Assembly (NCBI GenBank): GCA_006739055.1
Contig: AP019702.1
Location: 2,629,388 to 2,693,387, forward strand
Reading direction: 5' to 3'
Source: Allostella vacuolata
GTDB taxonomy: Bacteria; Pseudomonadota; Alphaproteobacteria; ATCC43930; Allostellaceae
Length of the DNA stretch: 64,000 nt
The position numbers were made by a program, and so were the translations under genes. Positions within the stretch are counted from its first letter, which is position 1. Every line of letters starts with the position of its first letter. Positions 26,882 to 36,032 of the stretch are shown in pieces. The notes beneath the pieces are model-generated. The model saw only the letters and a list, made by a program, of their open reading frames with translations, made no database searches and was not told where the DNA came from.

Positions 26882-28606
26882 CTAGTGGATCTCGGGCTCC
26901 GGCGTCGGCTCCGTGCCGGCCAGGAAGTCGAAGTCGCAGCCCTTGTCGGCCTGGGTGATGTGGCGGGACATGATGACGCCGTAGCCGCGCTGGAACTTGA
27001 CCGGCGGCGGCGTCCAGGCGGCGCGGCGCCGGGCCATCTCCTCCTCCGGCACCTCCAGGTCGAGGCGCCGGTTCGGCACGTCGAGCGAGATCATGTCGCC
27101 GGTGCGGACCAGCGCCAGCGGGCCGCCGACGAAGGATTCGGGGGCGACGTGCAGGATGCAGGTGCCGTAGCTGGTGCCGCTCATGCGCGCGTCGGAGACG
27201 CGGACCATGTCGCGCACTCCCTCCTTCAGCAGCTTCTGCGGGATCGGCAGCATGCCCCATTCGGGCATGCCCGGGCCGCCGAGCGGGCCGGAGTTGCGCA
27301 GCACCAGCACCGAATCGGCGGTCACGTCCAGGTCGGGCCGGTCGATGCGCGCCGCCATGTCGTTGTAGTCGTCGAAGACCATGGCCGGGCCGCGATGGAC
27401 CATCAGGCGGGGCTCGGCCGCGGTCGGCTTGATGACCGCGCCGTCGGGCGCCAGCGAGCCGAACACGACGGCGAGCCCGCCCTGCTGGGAGAGGGCGGTG
27501 TCCGGCGTGCGGATGACGTCGGTGTCGAAGATCTCCGCGTCGGCGATCGCCTCGCCCAGGGTCTGGTCGGCGACCGTGCGGCAGGAAAGGTCGAGCCGAT
27601 CGCCCAGCTGCTTCAGAAGCGCGCGCAGGCCGCCCGCCAGGTAGAAATCCTCCATCAGGTAGGCGCCCGACGGCCGCAGGTTGGCGATCATCGGCGTCCG
27701 GCGCGAGATGTCGTCGAAGCGGGCGAGGTCGAGCGGGATGCCGGCGCGCCCGGCGATCGCCAGGACGTGGATGATGACGTTGGTCGACCCGCCGACCGCC
27801 ATCGCCGTGGTCACCGCGTTGTCGAAGCTGCCGGCGGACAGGAAGTCGCTCGGCTTCAGGTCCTCCCACACCATCTCGACGATGCGCCGGCCGGTCGCGG
27901 CCGACATGCGCGGATGCATGCTGTCGGTGGCCGGGATCGAGGCCGCACCCGGCAGGGTGAAGCCCAGCACCTCGGCGACGCTGGTCAGCGTGGAGGCGGT
28001 GCCCATGGTCATGCAGTGGCCGGGCGAGCGGGCGATGCCCTCCTCGATCTCCTGCCAGGCCTTCTCGTCGATCTTGCCGGCGCGCAGCTCGGCCCAGTAT
28101 TTCCAGGTGTCGCTGCCGCTGCCGAGCGGGGTGTTGCGCCAGTTGCCCTTCAGCATCGGCCCGGCCGGCAGGAAGATGGCCGGGATGTTCATGCTGATGG
28201 CGCCCATCAGCAGGGCCGGCGTGGTCTTGTCGCAGCCGCCCATCAGCACCGCGCCGTCGCACGGGTAGGAGCGTAGGAGCTCCTCCGTCTCCATGGCCAG
28301 CAGGTTGCGGTACATCATCGTCGTCGGCTTCTGGAACGGCTCCGACAGGCTGATCGCCGGCATCTCCACCGGGAAGCCGCCGGCCTGCAGCACCCCGCGC
28401 TTGACCGCGTCGGCCCGCTCGCGGAAGTGGAAGTGGCAGGGGTTGATCTCGCTCCAGGTATTGATGATCCCGATGACCGGCCGGCCCTTGTAGTCCTCGC
28501 GGCCGAAGCCCATCTGGGCCGCCCGCGAACGGTGGCCGAAGGAGCGCAGGTCGTCGACCCCGAACCAGCGATGGCTGCGCAGCTCTTCGGGCTTCTTGCG
28601 GGGCAT
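26882..28606 (-). CDS. IlvD/Edd family sugar-acid dehydratase (L-arabinonate dehydratase-like)
   Basis: A 574-aa Fe-S dehydratase producing 2-keto-3-deoxy acids. Cluster ligands appear as Cys57 (NPCHFHF), Cys125 (GGCDKTTPA) and Cys198 (GHCMTMGTAST), the three-cysteine pattern of [2Fe-2S] arabinonate/xylonate dehydratases. The start LRSHRWFGVDDLRSFGHRSR resembles L-arabinonate dehydratases rather than the valine-pathway IlvD. It is first gene of a four-gene run with two dehydrogenases and an HpaI-type aldolase. The exact sugar acid is inference; xylonate, galactonate or another aldonate are alternatives. Confidence 0.9.
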   Translation of the reverse strand: MPRKKPEELRSHRWFGVDDLRSFGHRSRAAQMGFGREDYKGRPVIGIINTWSEINPCHFHFRERADAVKRGVLQAGGFPVEMPAISLSEPFQKPTTMMYRNLLAMETEELLRSYPCDGAVLMGGCDKTTPALLMGAISMNIPAIFLPAGPMLKGNWRNTPLGSGSDTWKYWAELRAGKIDEKAWQEIEEGIARSPGHCMTMGTASTLTSVAEVLGFTLPGAASIPATDSMHPRMSAATGRRIVEMVWEDLKPSDFLSAGSFDNAVTTAMAVGGSTNVIIHVLAIAGRAGIPLDLARFDDISRRTPMIANLRPSGAYLMEDFYLAGGLRALLKQLGDRLDLSCRTVADQTLGEAIADAEIFDTDVIRTPDTALSQQGGLAVVFGSLAPDGAVIKPTAAEPRLMVHRGPAMVFDDYNDMAARIDRPDLDVTADSVLVLRNSGPLGGPGMPEWGMLPIPQKLLKEGVRDMVRVSDARMSGTSYGTCILHVAPESFVGGPLALVRTGDMISLDVPNRRLDLEVPEEEMARRRAAWTPPPVKFQRGYGVIMSRHITQADKGCDFDFLAGTEPTPEPEIH

Positions 28607-28727
28607 GGCGGGCTCTGGGAAGGTCGGCAGGGAAGGACCGGCAGCCTAAGCCGGGGCCCCGGACCGGTCAACGCGGGCCGCCGGCTTTGTCGACAATTCG
28701 TCACCGGGCGGCGGGGAGGCAGGGCCG

Positions 28728-29696
28728 ATGCGCGATGGATGGGGCAGGGGGCGGGCCGGTCTCGACCTGGACCGGCATGCGGTGGCGCGGCTGGTGCGGA
28801 CGGCCATGCCGGACGCGGCGGTGACCGCGGCGGAGCCGCTGTCGGGCGGGCTCGCGAATACCAACCTGCGCCTTGTCCTCGACGGCGACCCCGGCCAGGC
28901 CCTGCTGCGCATCTATCAGCGCGACCCGGCTCAGGCGGAGAAGGAGGCGGCGCTGCACCGGCTGGTTGCCGGCCGCGTGCCCGCGCCGCGTTTCCTGGCC
29001 CCGCCCGCGACCGATGCCGAGAGCGGCCTGCGATTCGCGATCCTCGAATGGATGCCGGGCGAGCCGCTGGAGCGCGTCCTGCCCGCTCTCCACCCCGCTG
29101 GTTTGAGGGCGCTCGGTCGGTCGATCGGCCGGACGCTGGCCGCCATTCATGCTTTCGCCTTCCCCGCGGCCGGGTTCCTCGACGGGCAGCTGCGGGTCAT
29201 GCACCCGGTCGCGGGCGGGCGGGACGGGCTGCTCGGATTCCTGCGGCGCTGCCTGGTCGACGGAATTGGCGGAGACCGACTGGGCTCGGCCGACACCGCG
29301 GCGGTGCTCGCGTTCGCCGGGCCGGCCGGCGACCGCCTGGCCGCCTGGGAGGCCCGGCCGTGCCTGGTGCATGCCGACTTCAACGGCTCCAACCTGCTGG
29401 CGGCCGGCGACGCCGTCAGCGCGGTGCTGGACTGGGAGTTCGCCTTCGCCGGCTGGCCGGCCTTCGACTTCGGCAACCTGCTGCGGCCGCCGGCCGGCCG
29501 GCTGGAAGGCTTCGCGGATGCGGTGGCCTATGGCTACCGCGCGGCCGGCGGCGCGCTGCCGGACGACTGGCGCCGGCTGGCGATGATCGCCGACCTCTAT
29601 GCCTGGGCGGACTTCCTGGCGCGGCCCGACGCGACGGATGCGCTGGTGCGGGATGCGGTGGCGATGGTCCGGACGATCGTCGCCGAGGCCGGTTGA
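28728..29696 (+). CDS. APH-family phosphotransferase
   Basis: A 322-aa kinase-fold protein. The nucleotide-binding lobe includes SGGLANTNLRLVLD, the catalytic loop is LVHADFNGSNLLAAG and the metal site LDWEFAFAGWPAFDFGN. These are all the canonical residues of aminoglycoside/choline-type kinases. It is divergent from the dehydratase gene with a 121-bp gap and is not part of an obvious operon. The substrate may be a sugar, choline-like alcohol or antibiotic and cannot be told. It differs from the kinase at 555-1553, which is paired with a phospholyase-like enzyme. Confidence 0.82.
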   Translation: MRDGWGRGRAGLDLDRHAVARLVRTAMPDAAVTAAEPLSGGLANTNLRLVLDGDPGQALLRIYQRDPAQAEKEAALHRLVAGRVPAPRFLAPPATDAESGLRFAILEWMPGEPLERVLPALHPAGLRALGRSIGRTLAAIHAFAFPAAGFLDGQLRVMHPVAGGRDGLLGFLRRCLVDGIGGDRLGSADTAAVLAFAGPAGDRLAAWEARPCLVHADFNGSNLLAAGDAVSAVLDWEFAFAGWPAFDFGNLLRPPAGRLEGFADAVAYGYRAAGGALPDDWRRLAMIADLYAWADFLARPDATDALVRDAVAMVRTIVAEAG

Positions 29697-29748
29697 CGCC
29701 TCCCGATCCGCACCAGACGGCAAGATGACACCAAGAATCTCGAAAGGT

Positions 29749-29762
29749 TTGATCTGCGTCAA
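29749..29762 (+). promoter_or_regulatory. FNR/FixK-type binding site upstream of hsp20
   Basis: TTGATCTGCGTCAA matches the FNR/FixK half-sites TTGAT-N4-GTCAA (consensus TTGAT-N4-ATCAA). The centre is 79.5 bp upstream of the hsp20 ATG. A class II arrangement (centre at -41.5) would place transcription start near 29797, leaving a leader of about 38 nt. This implies low-oxygen induction of the small heat-shock protein. Confidence 0.65.
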
Positions 29763-29834
29763 TGGATGATGAGGCGGGACCTGTTCAGATGAGGTGCCTG
29801 CCGGATCAAGCAGTGCAATGCGAAGGAGACCACC

Positions 29835-30362
29835 ATGGCCGAAGCCGCAACCCAGCTCCCCGTGCAGAAGGCCGCGCCGCAACCCGCAGCCCCGGAGACC
29901 AAATCGCCCTTCGAGACGCTTCGTCGGGAGATCGATCGCGTGTTCGAGGATTTCCGCCCCTTCGATTGGCGCCTGCCGTCCCGGGTGTTCGGTCTGGAGA
30001 TGCCGCGGATCGGCCGCGCCGACTGGCCGGTCGCGCCGGCCACGGATCTGGTCGAGAAGGACGACCGGTACGAGATCACGGCCGAGCTTCCCGGCCTCGA
30101 CGAGAAGAATGTCGAGGTCAAGCTCTCCAACCATACCCTGACCATCAAGGGTGAGAAGAGCGAGGAGAAGGAGGACAAGCAGAAGGACTATTACCTGTGC
30201 GAACGCCGCTTCGGCTCGTTCCAGCGCAGCTTCCAGCTCCCCGAAGGCGTCGACGCGGACAAGATCGCGGCCAGCTTCGCCAAGGGCGTCCTGACGGTGA
30301 CGCTGCCGAAGACTACCGCGGCGCAGCAGGCGGAAAAGCGGATAGCCGTCAACGCCAGCTGA
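29835..30362 (+). CDS. Hsp20/alpha-crystallin small heat-shock protein
   Basis: A 175-aa ATP-independent holdase chaperone. An N-terminal Ala/Pro-rich arm and PFETLRREIDRVFEDF segment precede the alpha-crystallin domain (about 58-160), with VEKDDRYEITAELPGLDEKNVEV, LTIKGEKSEEKE and the closing FAKGVLTVTLPK motif. GAAGGAGA lies upstream of the ATG. A FixK/FNR-like box at 29749 suggests control by oxygen rather than only heat; I see no ROSE-type thermometer in the leader. It is monocistronic and convergent with the VOC gene. Confidence 0.95.
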   Translation: MAEAATQLPVQKAAPQPAAPETKSPFETLRREIDRVFEDFRPFDWRLPSRVFGLEMPRIGRADWPVAPATDLVEKDDRYEITAELPGLDEKNVEVKLSNHTLTIKGEKSEEKEDKQKDYYLCERRFGSFQRSFQLPEGVDADKIAASFAKGVLTVTLPKTTAAQQAEKRIAVNAS

Positions 30363-30436
30363 CGCGAAGCCCTTGCATCGGTGCGCCTCCTGCCGGGCGC
30401 ACCCTGCACTCGACCGCGCGGGCCGAAGCCGCCCGA

Positions 30437-30979
30437 TCACCCGGCGGCTGGACCGTCGCCCGTGCGAGAGGCCCGATGCCGGGCACGCGCGGCGGCAGGA
30501 CGAGCCGGCAAGGCGTCCGCTTCGACGTCCTCCAGCCGGGTCTGGATGCGCCAGACATGGCCCGCCGGGTCATGGAACTGCACCACCCGGTCGCCCCAGA
30601 AGGTGTCCTGCGGGCCGTCCGCCGTCTGTTGCGAGGCGCCGGCGGCGATGGCGCGGGCCAGTACCGCATCGACATCCGCGACATAGAGGGTGAAGCAGGC
30701 CGATGGCCCGCCGGCCGACTGCGGCGCCCGCGGCCAGTCGGGTCGCGGCGCTTCGGCCCAGCGCGGATTCTCCCGCGACACGATCAGGTAGGCATCGCCG
30801 AGCCGCAGCTCGGCCGAGAGCGCTTCGGGCCCCGGCGCGCCGCCCGGGACGAGGGAGAAGTTGCGCCGGATTTCCTCCGCCCCCAGCACGTCGCGGTAGA
30901 AGTCGGCCGCCGCCGCCACGTCGCGCACCAGCAGCGTCACCCCCAGCTGGTTCAATCGCAGGCCACCCCGGATCGCCAT
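30437..30979 (-). CDS. VOC superfamily (glyoxalase/bleomycin-resistance-like) protein
   Basis: A 180-aa protein with paired beta-alpha-beta-beta-beta modules: LGVTLLVRDVAAAADFYRDVLGAEE at the N-terminus and CFTLYVADVDAVLARAIAAGA in the second module, ending VVQFHDPAGHVWRIQTRLEDV. The metal ligand positions (His/Glu) are only partly evident. It has a polar C-terminal extension rich in Ala and Arg. ATG 30979 has CAAGGAG upstream. The family spans dioxygenases, glyoxalase and antibiotic-binding proteins, so the activity is open. Confidence 0.85.
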   Translation of the reverse strand: MAIRGGLRLNQLGVTLLVRDVAAAADFYRDVLGAEEIRRNFSLVPGGAPGPEALSAELRLGDAYLIVSRENPRWAEAPRPDWPRAPQSAGGPSACFTLYVADVDAVLARAIAAGASQQTADGPQDTFWGDRVVQFHDPAGHVWRIQTRLEDVEADALPARPAAARARHRASRTGDGPAAG

Positions 30980-31041
30980 CTTCCAAGACTCCTTGAAGTT
31001 CGATGAAGCCCGTCCGCACGAGGACTGGTCGCAGATGATCG

Positions 31042-32421
31042 TCAGCCCGCCGGCACCAGGTCGCCGTCGAACTTCTCCACCCCGAAGCGCCACGCGCGCA
31101 GCGTCGGCGACCAGTGGTCGCGGGGCAGGCCGGCCTTCGACTTGAGCTGGCGGACGAACTGGGCCGGGTCGGGCAGCCCGGACCACACCTGGGGCAGGAA
31201 CAGGCCGCGCTTGCCCTGGTCCTGCAGGATCACCCCGTCCTGGTCGGGCTGCAGGGTGGCGGCCAGGCCGGCCTCGTCGGCGAACGCGATCGGCCGCGGC
31301 GTCGACAGGATCGACACCGACAGGCGGCAGCGCGCCAGCTCGGGTTCGGTCAGCTTGGGGAAGCGCGGATCGCCGAAGGCGGCCTTGTGGGCGTTGATCG
31401 CCACGTCCTCGGCCAGGGGGCGGTGGGCGAGGACCGAGCCGATGCAGCCGCGCAGCCGGCCCTCCTGCTCCAGCGTCACGAAGGTGGCGCGGTGGGCGGC
31501 CAGCGTCGGCGGCGGCCGGTCGCCCAGGCGGATCTCCACGGGCCGTCCGGTGGCGATGCCCTGGCGGATCGAGCGGCAGGCGATGTCGAGCAGCAGGCGG
31601 CGCCGGGGCTCGGGCAGCCGGGCGGTGGCGGCATACTCGAACGCATAGGAGCCGTAGCCGACGACCCGGTCCCGGGTCCCGGCGGTGTCGCCGGAATTGC
31701 GCAGGTCGATGGTCGTCGCCCGCATGTCGAGCCGGCGGGCCATGCGGATCAGCCCCTTGATGCCGGCCCGCCCGCAGGCCTGGTGGTCGGCAATGTCCTC
31801 GACCTTCAGGAGCTCGATCGCCCTGGAGCAGGCGCGGTCGAAGCCGCCGGCCGTGTCGTAGTCGTGATAGTGCGACAGGTCGGAGCTGACGATGACGGCC
31901 GTTTCCGGCCCGCCCCAGACCGCATCCAGCGCCGCCTCCACCCGCTCCGGCGACACCGCGCCCGCGAGCATCGGCACCAGGGCGACCGGGCCGAGTGCCG
32001 CCTGGATGAAGGGCAGGTGCACCTCCAGGCTGTGCTCGCGGGCGAAGGGGCGCTCGTCCACGGCGACCTCGGGCAGGGCCAGCAGCGGCGCCAACGCCGC
32101 CCGGTCGATCGGGATCTCGCCGAGCGGGGTGGCGAAGGCGTCGGCGCGCGGCAGGGCGATGCCCTTGACCGCCATGCGGTGGGCGGGCCCGACCAGCACC
32201 ACGCGCGTCACCTGCCCGCGTCGGGCGGCCAGCGCCCGGTAGGCGGTGGCGGCGACCGCGCCCGAATAGACCAGGCCGGCATGGGGCGCGACGACGGCTT
32301 TCGGCCCGGCGATCTCGCAGCGCGCCTCGCGCAGCAGCGAGACGACCATCCGGCCCAGCGCGTCGCGGTCGGCCGGGTAGAAGGCGCCGGCGACGGAGGG
32401 CGGCTTGACGATGCGGTCCAT
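31042..32421 (-). CDS. MEMO-AMMECR1 fusion (AmmeMemoRadiSam system A and B proteins)
   Basis: A 459-aa fusion. Residues about 1-265 are MEMO-like (PPSVAGAFYPAD, VVAPHAGLVYSGAVAATAYR, LVGPAHR, EHSLEVHLPFIQ, SSDLSHYHDYDTA), including the histidines that coordinate metal in MEMO and in extradiol dioxygenase relatives. Residues about 275-459 are AMMECR1-like (GCIGSVLAHRPLAEDVAINAHKAAFGDPRFP). The start is divergent from the radical SAM gene by 88 bp. In many prokaryotes these three proteins occur together as the uncharacterised AmmeMemoRadiSam system, believed to modify a target by radical chemistry. The MEMO-AMMECR1 fusion puts two of the three functions on one chain. Confidence 0.93.
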   Translation of the reverse strand: MDRIVKPPSVAGAFYPADRDALGRMVVSLLREARCEIAGPKAVVAPHAGLVYSGAVAATAYRALAARRGQVTRVVLVGPAHRMAVKGIALPRADAFATPLGEIPIDRAALAPLLALPEVAVDERPFAREHSLEVHLPFIQAALGPVALVPMLAGAVSPERVEAALDAVWGGPETAVIVSSDLSHYHDYDTAGGFDRACSRAIELLKVEDIADHQACGRAGIKGLIRMARRLDMRATTIDLRNSGDTAGTRDRVVGYGSYAFEYAATARLPEPRRRLLLDIACRSIRQGIATGRPVEIRLGDRPPPTLAAHRATFVTLEQEGRLRGCIGSVLAHRPLAEDVAINAHKAAFGDPRFPKLTEPELARCRLSVSILSTPRPIAFADEAGLAATLQPDQDGVILQDQGKRGLFLPQVWSGLPDPAQFVRQLKSKAGLPRDHWSPTLRAWRFGVEKFDGDLVPAG

Positions 32422-32509
32422 GGCGGGGCTCCCGCGCGAGGTTGGCCGGCCGCCAGCATAGCACCGGCCGGCCGCACGCCGTAGGATCCCCGCTTGCGGA
32501 GGAACCGCG

Positions 32510-33616
<1,107 letters not shown>

Positions 33617-33640
33617 CGCCGCCCCATAGCGTTCATATTT

Positions 33641-33662
33641 TTGACTGGTTGTATTGACCGGT
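33641..33662 (+). promoter_or_regulatory. Direct-repeat operator candidate upstream of the Phd/VapC operon
   Basis: Two copies of TTGACYGGT (TTGACTGGT at 33641-33649 and TTGACCGGT at 33654-33662), 13 bp apart, with the palindrome GACCGGTC at the second, 14-34 bp before the antitoxin ATG. Phd-type antitoxins bind repeated half-sites of this kind to autorepress. Confidence 0.4.
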
Positions 33663-33675
33663 CTGGAGTAGGGCA

Positions 33676-33921
33676 ATGCGAGAGATCCAGTCTTCGGAGG
33701 CCAAGGCGCATCTGGCCCAGTTGCTCGACGACGTGGAGCGAGGGGAAACGATCATCGTGACCCGGCATGGACGAGCGATCGCCCGCATCATCCCGGAAAG
33801 CGACTGCCGCCGCGAGGATGTCCGGCGGGCAATGGCGGAATTGCAGGAACTGCGGAAGACGATGCCCGCGTTGACCCTGGAGGAAATCCGCTCGGCGCGG
33901 CACGAGGGGCACAAGTACTGA
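33676..33921 (+). CDS. Phd/YefM-type antitoxin
   Basis: An 81-aa antitoxin. It opens MREIQSSEAKAHLAQLLDDVERGETIIVTRHGRAIARI, which is the Phd/prevent-host-death signature (DNA-binding N-terminus). The C-terminal part (about 50-81) would wrap around the toxin. Its stop overlaps the toxin start by one base (TGATG). Two TTGACYGGT repeats lie just upstream. Confidence 0.9.
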   Translation: MREIQSSEAKAHLAQLLDDVERGETIIVTRHGRAIARIIPESDCRREDVRRAMAELQELRKTMPALTLEEIRSARHEGHKY

Positions 33922-34325
33922 TGCCGTTCGTCGTCGACGCCTCCGTCACGATCTGCTGGCTGCTCCCGGACGAGGTCGAGCCCTTGGCGGATCACGCCTA
34001 TGAAAGATTGGCCGGCGACGAAGCCGTGGTCCCCTGGATCTGGTGGTTCGAGGTGCGCAATGTCCTGATCTCGAACGAGCGCCGCGGTCGGATCGATGCC
34101 GCGACGACCGATCGCGTGCTCTCCGTGCTGCGCCGCCATCCGATCCGGCTCGACGCCGCGGCCGACGAGGCAGCCGTCGTCGCGTTGGCGCGACGGCATC
34201 GCCTGACGGTCTACGATGCCGCGTACCTTGAGCTGTCCAGGCGGCTCGGCAGCCCGCTGGCGACGCTGGACACCGCCCTCGCGCACGCTGCGAGGGCAGA
34301 AAAGGTGAGCCTGCTCACCGGATGA
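33921..34325 (+). CDS. vapC: VapC-type PIN-domain ribonuclease toxin
   Basis: A 134-aa toxin. The acidic PIN-domain residues are Asp6 (VVDASVT), Glu44 (WFEVRN), Asp99 (TVYDAAYLEL) and Asp117 (LATLDTAL). It has the length and order of the Phd-VapC class of type II toxin-antitoxin systems, which cleave tRNA or mRNA. It is translationally coupled to the antitoxin and sits downstream of the radical SAM gene, with no sign of an integrative element. Confidence 0.9.
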   Translation: MPFVVDASVTICWLLPDEVEPLADHAYERLAGDEAVVPWIWWFEVRNVLISNERRGRIDAATTDRVLSVLRRHPIRLDAAADEAAVVALARRHRLTVYDAAYLELSRRLGSPLATLDTALAHAARAEKVSLLTG

Positions 34326-34379
34326 AGCGAACCGCGCGCGCGTGCTTCCTTGTCGCGGGAGCAGGCTTGAAGAATGATG

Positions 34380-34410
34380 AGCCTCCAATGGCGTTCATCC
34401 CAAGGAGGCT
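34380..34410 (+). promoter_or_regulatory. Hairpin sequestering the DUF1445 ribosome-binding site
   Basis: AGCCTCC (34380-34386) is exactly complementary to GGAGGCT (34404-34410), and the latter contains the GGAGG ribosome-binding site of the gene starting at 34417. The loop is 17 nt. It may be a translational switch (ligand-, temperature- or RNA-controlled), but could be chance. Confidence 0.4.
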
Positions 34411-34416
34411 GCCCCG

Positions 34417-35232
34417 ATGCCCGACTCCCTGATGCCGAGCGCGCCGCCCACCCTCTATGCCGACCCGCGCGAGGCCCGCCGCGCCATCCGCGAGGGCCGC
34501 CACACCGGCTGGACGGCCAATGTCGCGCCCGGCTTCGTGCAGGGCAACCTGGCGATCCTGCCGGCGGACTGGGCGGGGGAGTTCCTGCGCTACTGCCAGC
34601 TCAACCCCAAGCCCTGCCCGATCGTCGGCATGTCGGAGCCGGGCGACCCGTTCCTGCCGGCGCTGGGGCAGGACCTCGACATCCGCCGCGACGTGCCGGC
34701 CTACCGCGTGTTCCGCGACGGCGAGGCGGTGGGCGACGTGGCCGACATCGCGGACCTGTGGCGCGACGACCTGGTCGCCTTCGTGCTCGGCTGCTCCTTC
34801 TCGTTCGAGGCGGCGCTGCTCGATGCCGGGGTGCCGCTGCGCCACATCGAGCGCGGCGCCGGCGTGCCGATGTACCTGACCAGCGTGCCGACCCGGCCCG
34901 CCGGCCGCTTCCATGGCAACCTCGTCGTCTCCATGCGGCCGTTCAAGCCGGCCGACGCCATCCGCGCGGTGCAGGTCACCAGCCGCTTCCCCAACGTCCA
35001 CGGCGCGCCCGTGCATATCGGCCTGCCGCACCTGATCGGCATCGACGACATCGACCGCCCCTGGGAGGGCCCGGCGACCGAGATCATGGCGGACGAGCTG
35101 CCGGTCTTCTGGGCCTGCGGGGTGACGCCCCAGGCTGCGATCCGCATGGCGAAGCCGCCCTTCGCGATCACCCACGTGCCGGGCCATATGGTGGTGACCG
35201 ACATCCGCAATGCCGCGGTGGCGGCGCTGTGA
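34417..35232 (+). CDS. DUF1445 putative hydro-lyase (D-glutamate cyclase family)
   Basis: A 271-aa protein with the DUF1445 hallmarks: [50 protein letters not shown] and [26 protein letters not shown]. The only member I know to be characterised acts as a D-glutamate cyclase. AAGGAGG lies upstream of ATG 34417. Its Shine-Dalgarno sequence lies inside a perfect 7-bp stem (34380-34386 with 34404-34410), which could regulate translation. It overlaps the next gene by four bases (GTGA), so the two form a dicistronic unit. Confidence 0.9.
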   Translation: MPDSLMPSAPPTLYADPREARRAIREGRHTGWTANVAPGFVQGNLAILPADWAGEFLRYCQLNPKPCPIVGMSEPGDPFLPALGQDLDIRRDVPAYRVFRDGEAVGDVADIADLWRDDLVAFVLGCSFSFEAALLDAGVPLRHIERGAGVPMYLTSVPTRPAGRFHGNLVVSMRPFKPADAIRAVQVTSRFPNVHGAPVHIGLPHLIGIDDIDRPWEGPATEIMADELPVFWACGVTPQAAIRMAKPPFAITHVPGHMVVTDIRNAAVAAL

Positions 35233-36032
35233 CCGTGACGACCGACACCCGGCCGGACACCGCACGGGCGGCATCCGACCTGCTGCTCGACCACTGGCGG
35301 AGCGGACGGAAGCTGGCGGCGCTGCCGCCGGATCTACGGCCGGCGACCCGGGCGGAGGGCTACGCCATCCAGGCCGGTCTGGAGCGGCCGGGGGCGTCGG
35401 CGATCTTCGGCTGGAAGATCGCCGCCACCAGCCGGGCGGGGCAGGCGCATATCGGCGTCGACGGCCCGATGGCCGGCCGGCTGCCGGCCGACCGGGTGGC
35501 GGCGGGCGGGGCCGAGCTGTCGCTCGACGGCAACCACATGCGGGTGGCGGAGGTCGAGTTCGCCTTCCGCATGGGCCGGTCGCTGCCGCCGCGGGAGGCG
35601 CCCTATGGCACCGACGAGGTGATGGCCGCCGTGGCGGCCCTGCACCCGGCGATCGAGATCCCGGATTCGCGGTTCGAGGATTTCGCCACGGTGGGCGCGC
35701 CGCAGCTGATCGCCGACGACGCCTGCGCGCACCTGTTCGTGCTCGGGGCCCAGGCGCCGGACGGCTGGCGTTCGCTGGACCTGGCCCGGCACCGGCCGAC
35801 GGCACAGGTGGGCGACCGCTACCGGCGCGAGGGGCTGGGCGCCAACGTCCTCGACGATCCGCGGCTGGCGCTGGCGTGGCTCGCCAACGAGCTGTCGCAG
35901 CTGGGCGTAACCCTCCGGGCCGGGCAGGTGGTGACGACCGGCACCTGCATGATCCCGCTGGAGATCCGGCCCGGCGACGAGGTCCGCGCCGACTATGGGG
36001 CGATCGGCCTTGTGTCGGTGCGTTTCCGGTAG
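35229..36032 (+). CDS. 2-keto-4-pentenoate hydratase-like protein (MhpD/FAH family)
   Basis: A 267-aa protein of the fumarylacetoacetate hydrolase superfamily, hydratase branch. The core [14 protein letters not shown] contains the metal-binding Glu pair (VAEVEFAF), and [12 protein letters not shown] matches the second metal motif; [20 protein letters not shown] closes the fold. It starts at GTG 35229 overlapping the DUF1445 stop; GTG 35235 is an alternative. The 3' end runs 40 bp into the convergent hydroxyacid dehydrogenase gene. The coupling suggests a two-step path for an unsaturated or cyclic acid. Confidence 0.88.
   Translation: MTVTTDTRPDTARAASDLLLDHWRSGRKLAALPPDLRPATRAEGYAIQAGLERPGASAIFGWKIAATSRAGQAHIGVDGPMAGRLPADRVAAGGAELSLDGNHMRVAEVEFAFRMGRSLPPREAPYGTDEVMAAVAALHPAIEIPDSRFEDFATVGAPQLIADDACAHLFVLGAQAPDGWRSLDLARHRPTAQVGDRYRREGLGANVLDDPRLALAWLANELSQLGVTLRAGQVVTTGTCMIPLEIRPGDEVRADYGAIGLVSVRFR

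Noticed and set aside
24810-28262. 1150-codon open minus-strand frame across the sugar-acid operon
   Set aside because: Only its end is the LDH2-family gene. The upstream part is a frame-shadow of the dehydrogenase and dehydratase genes.
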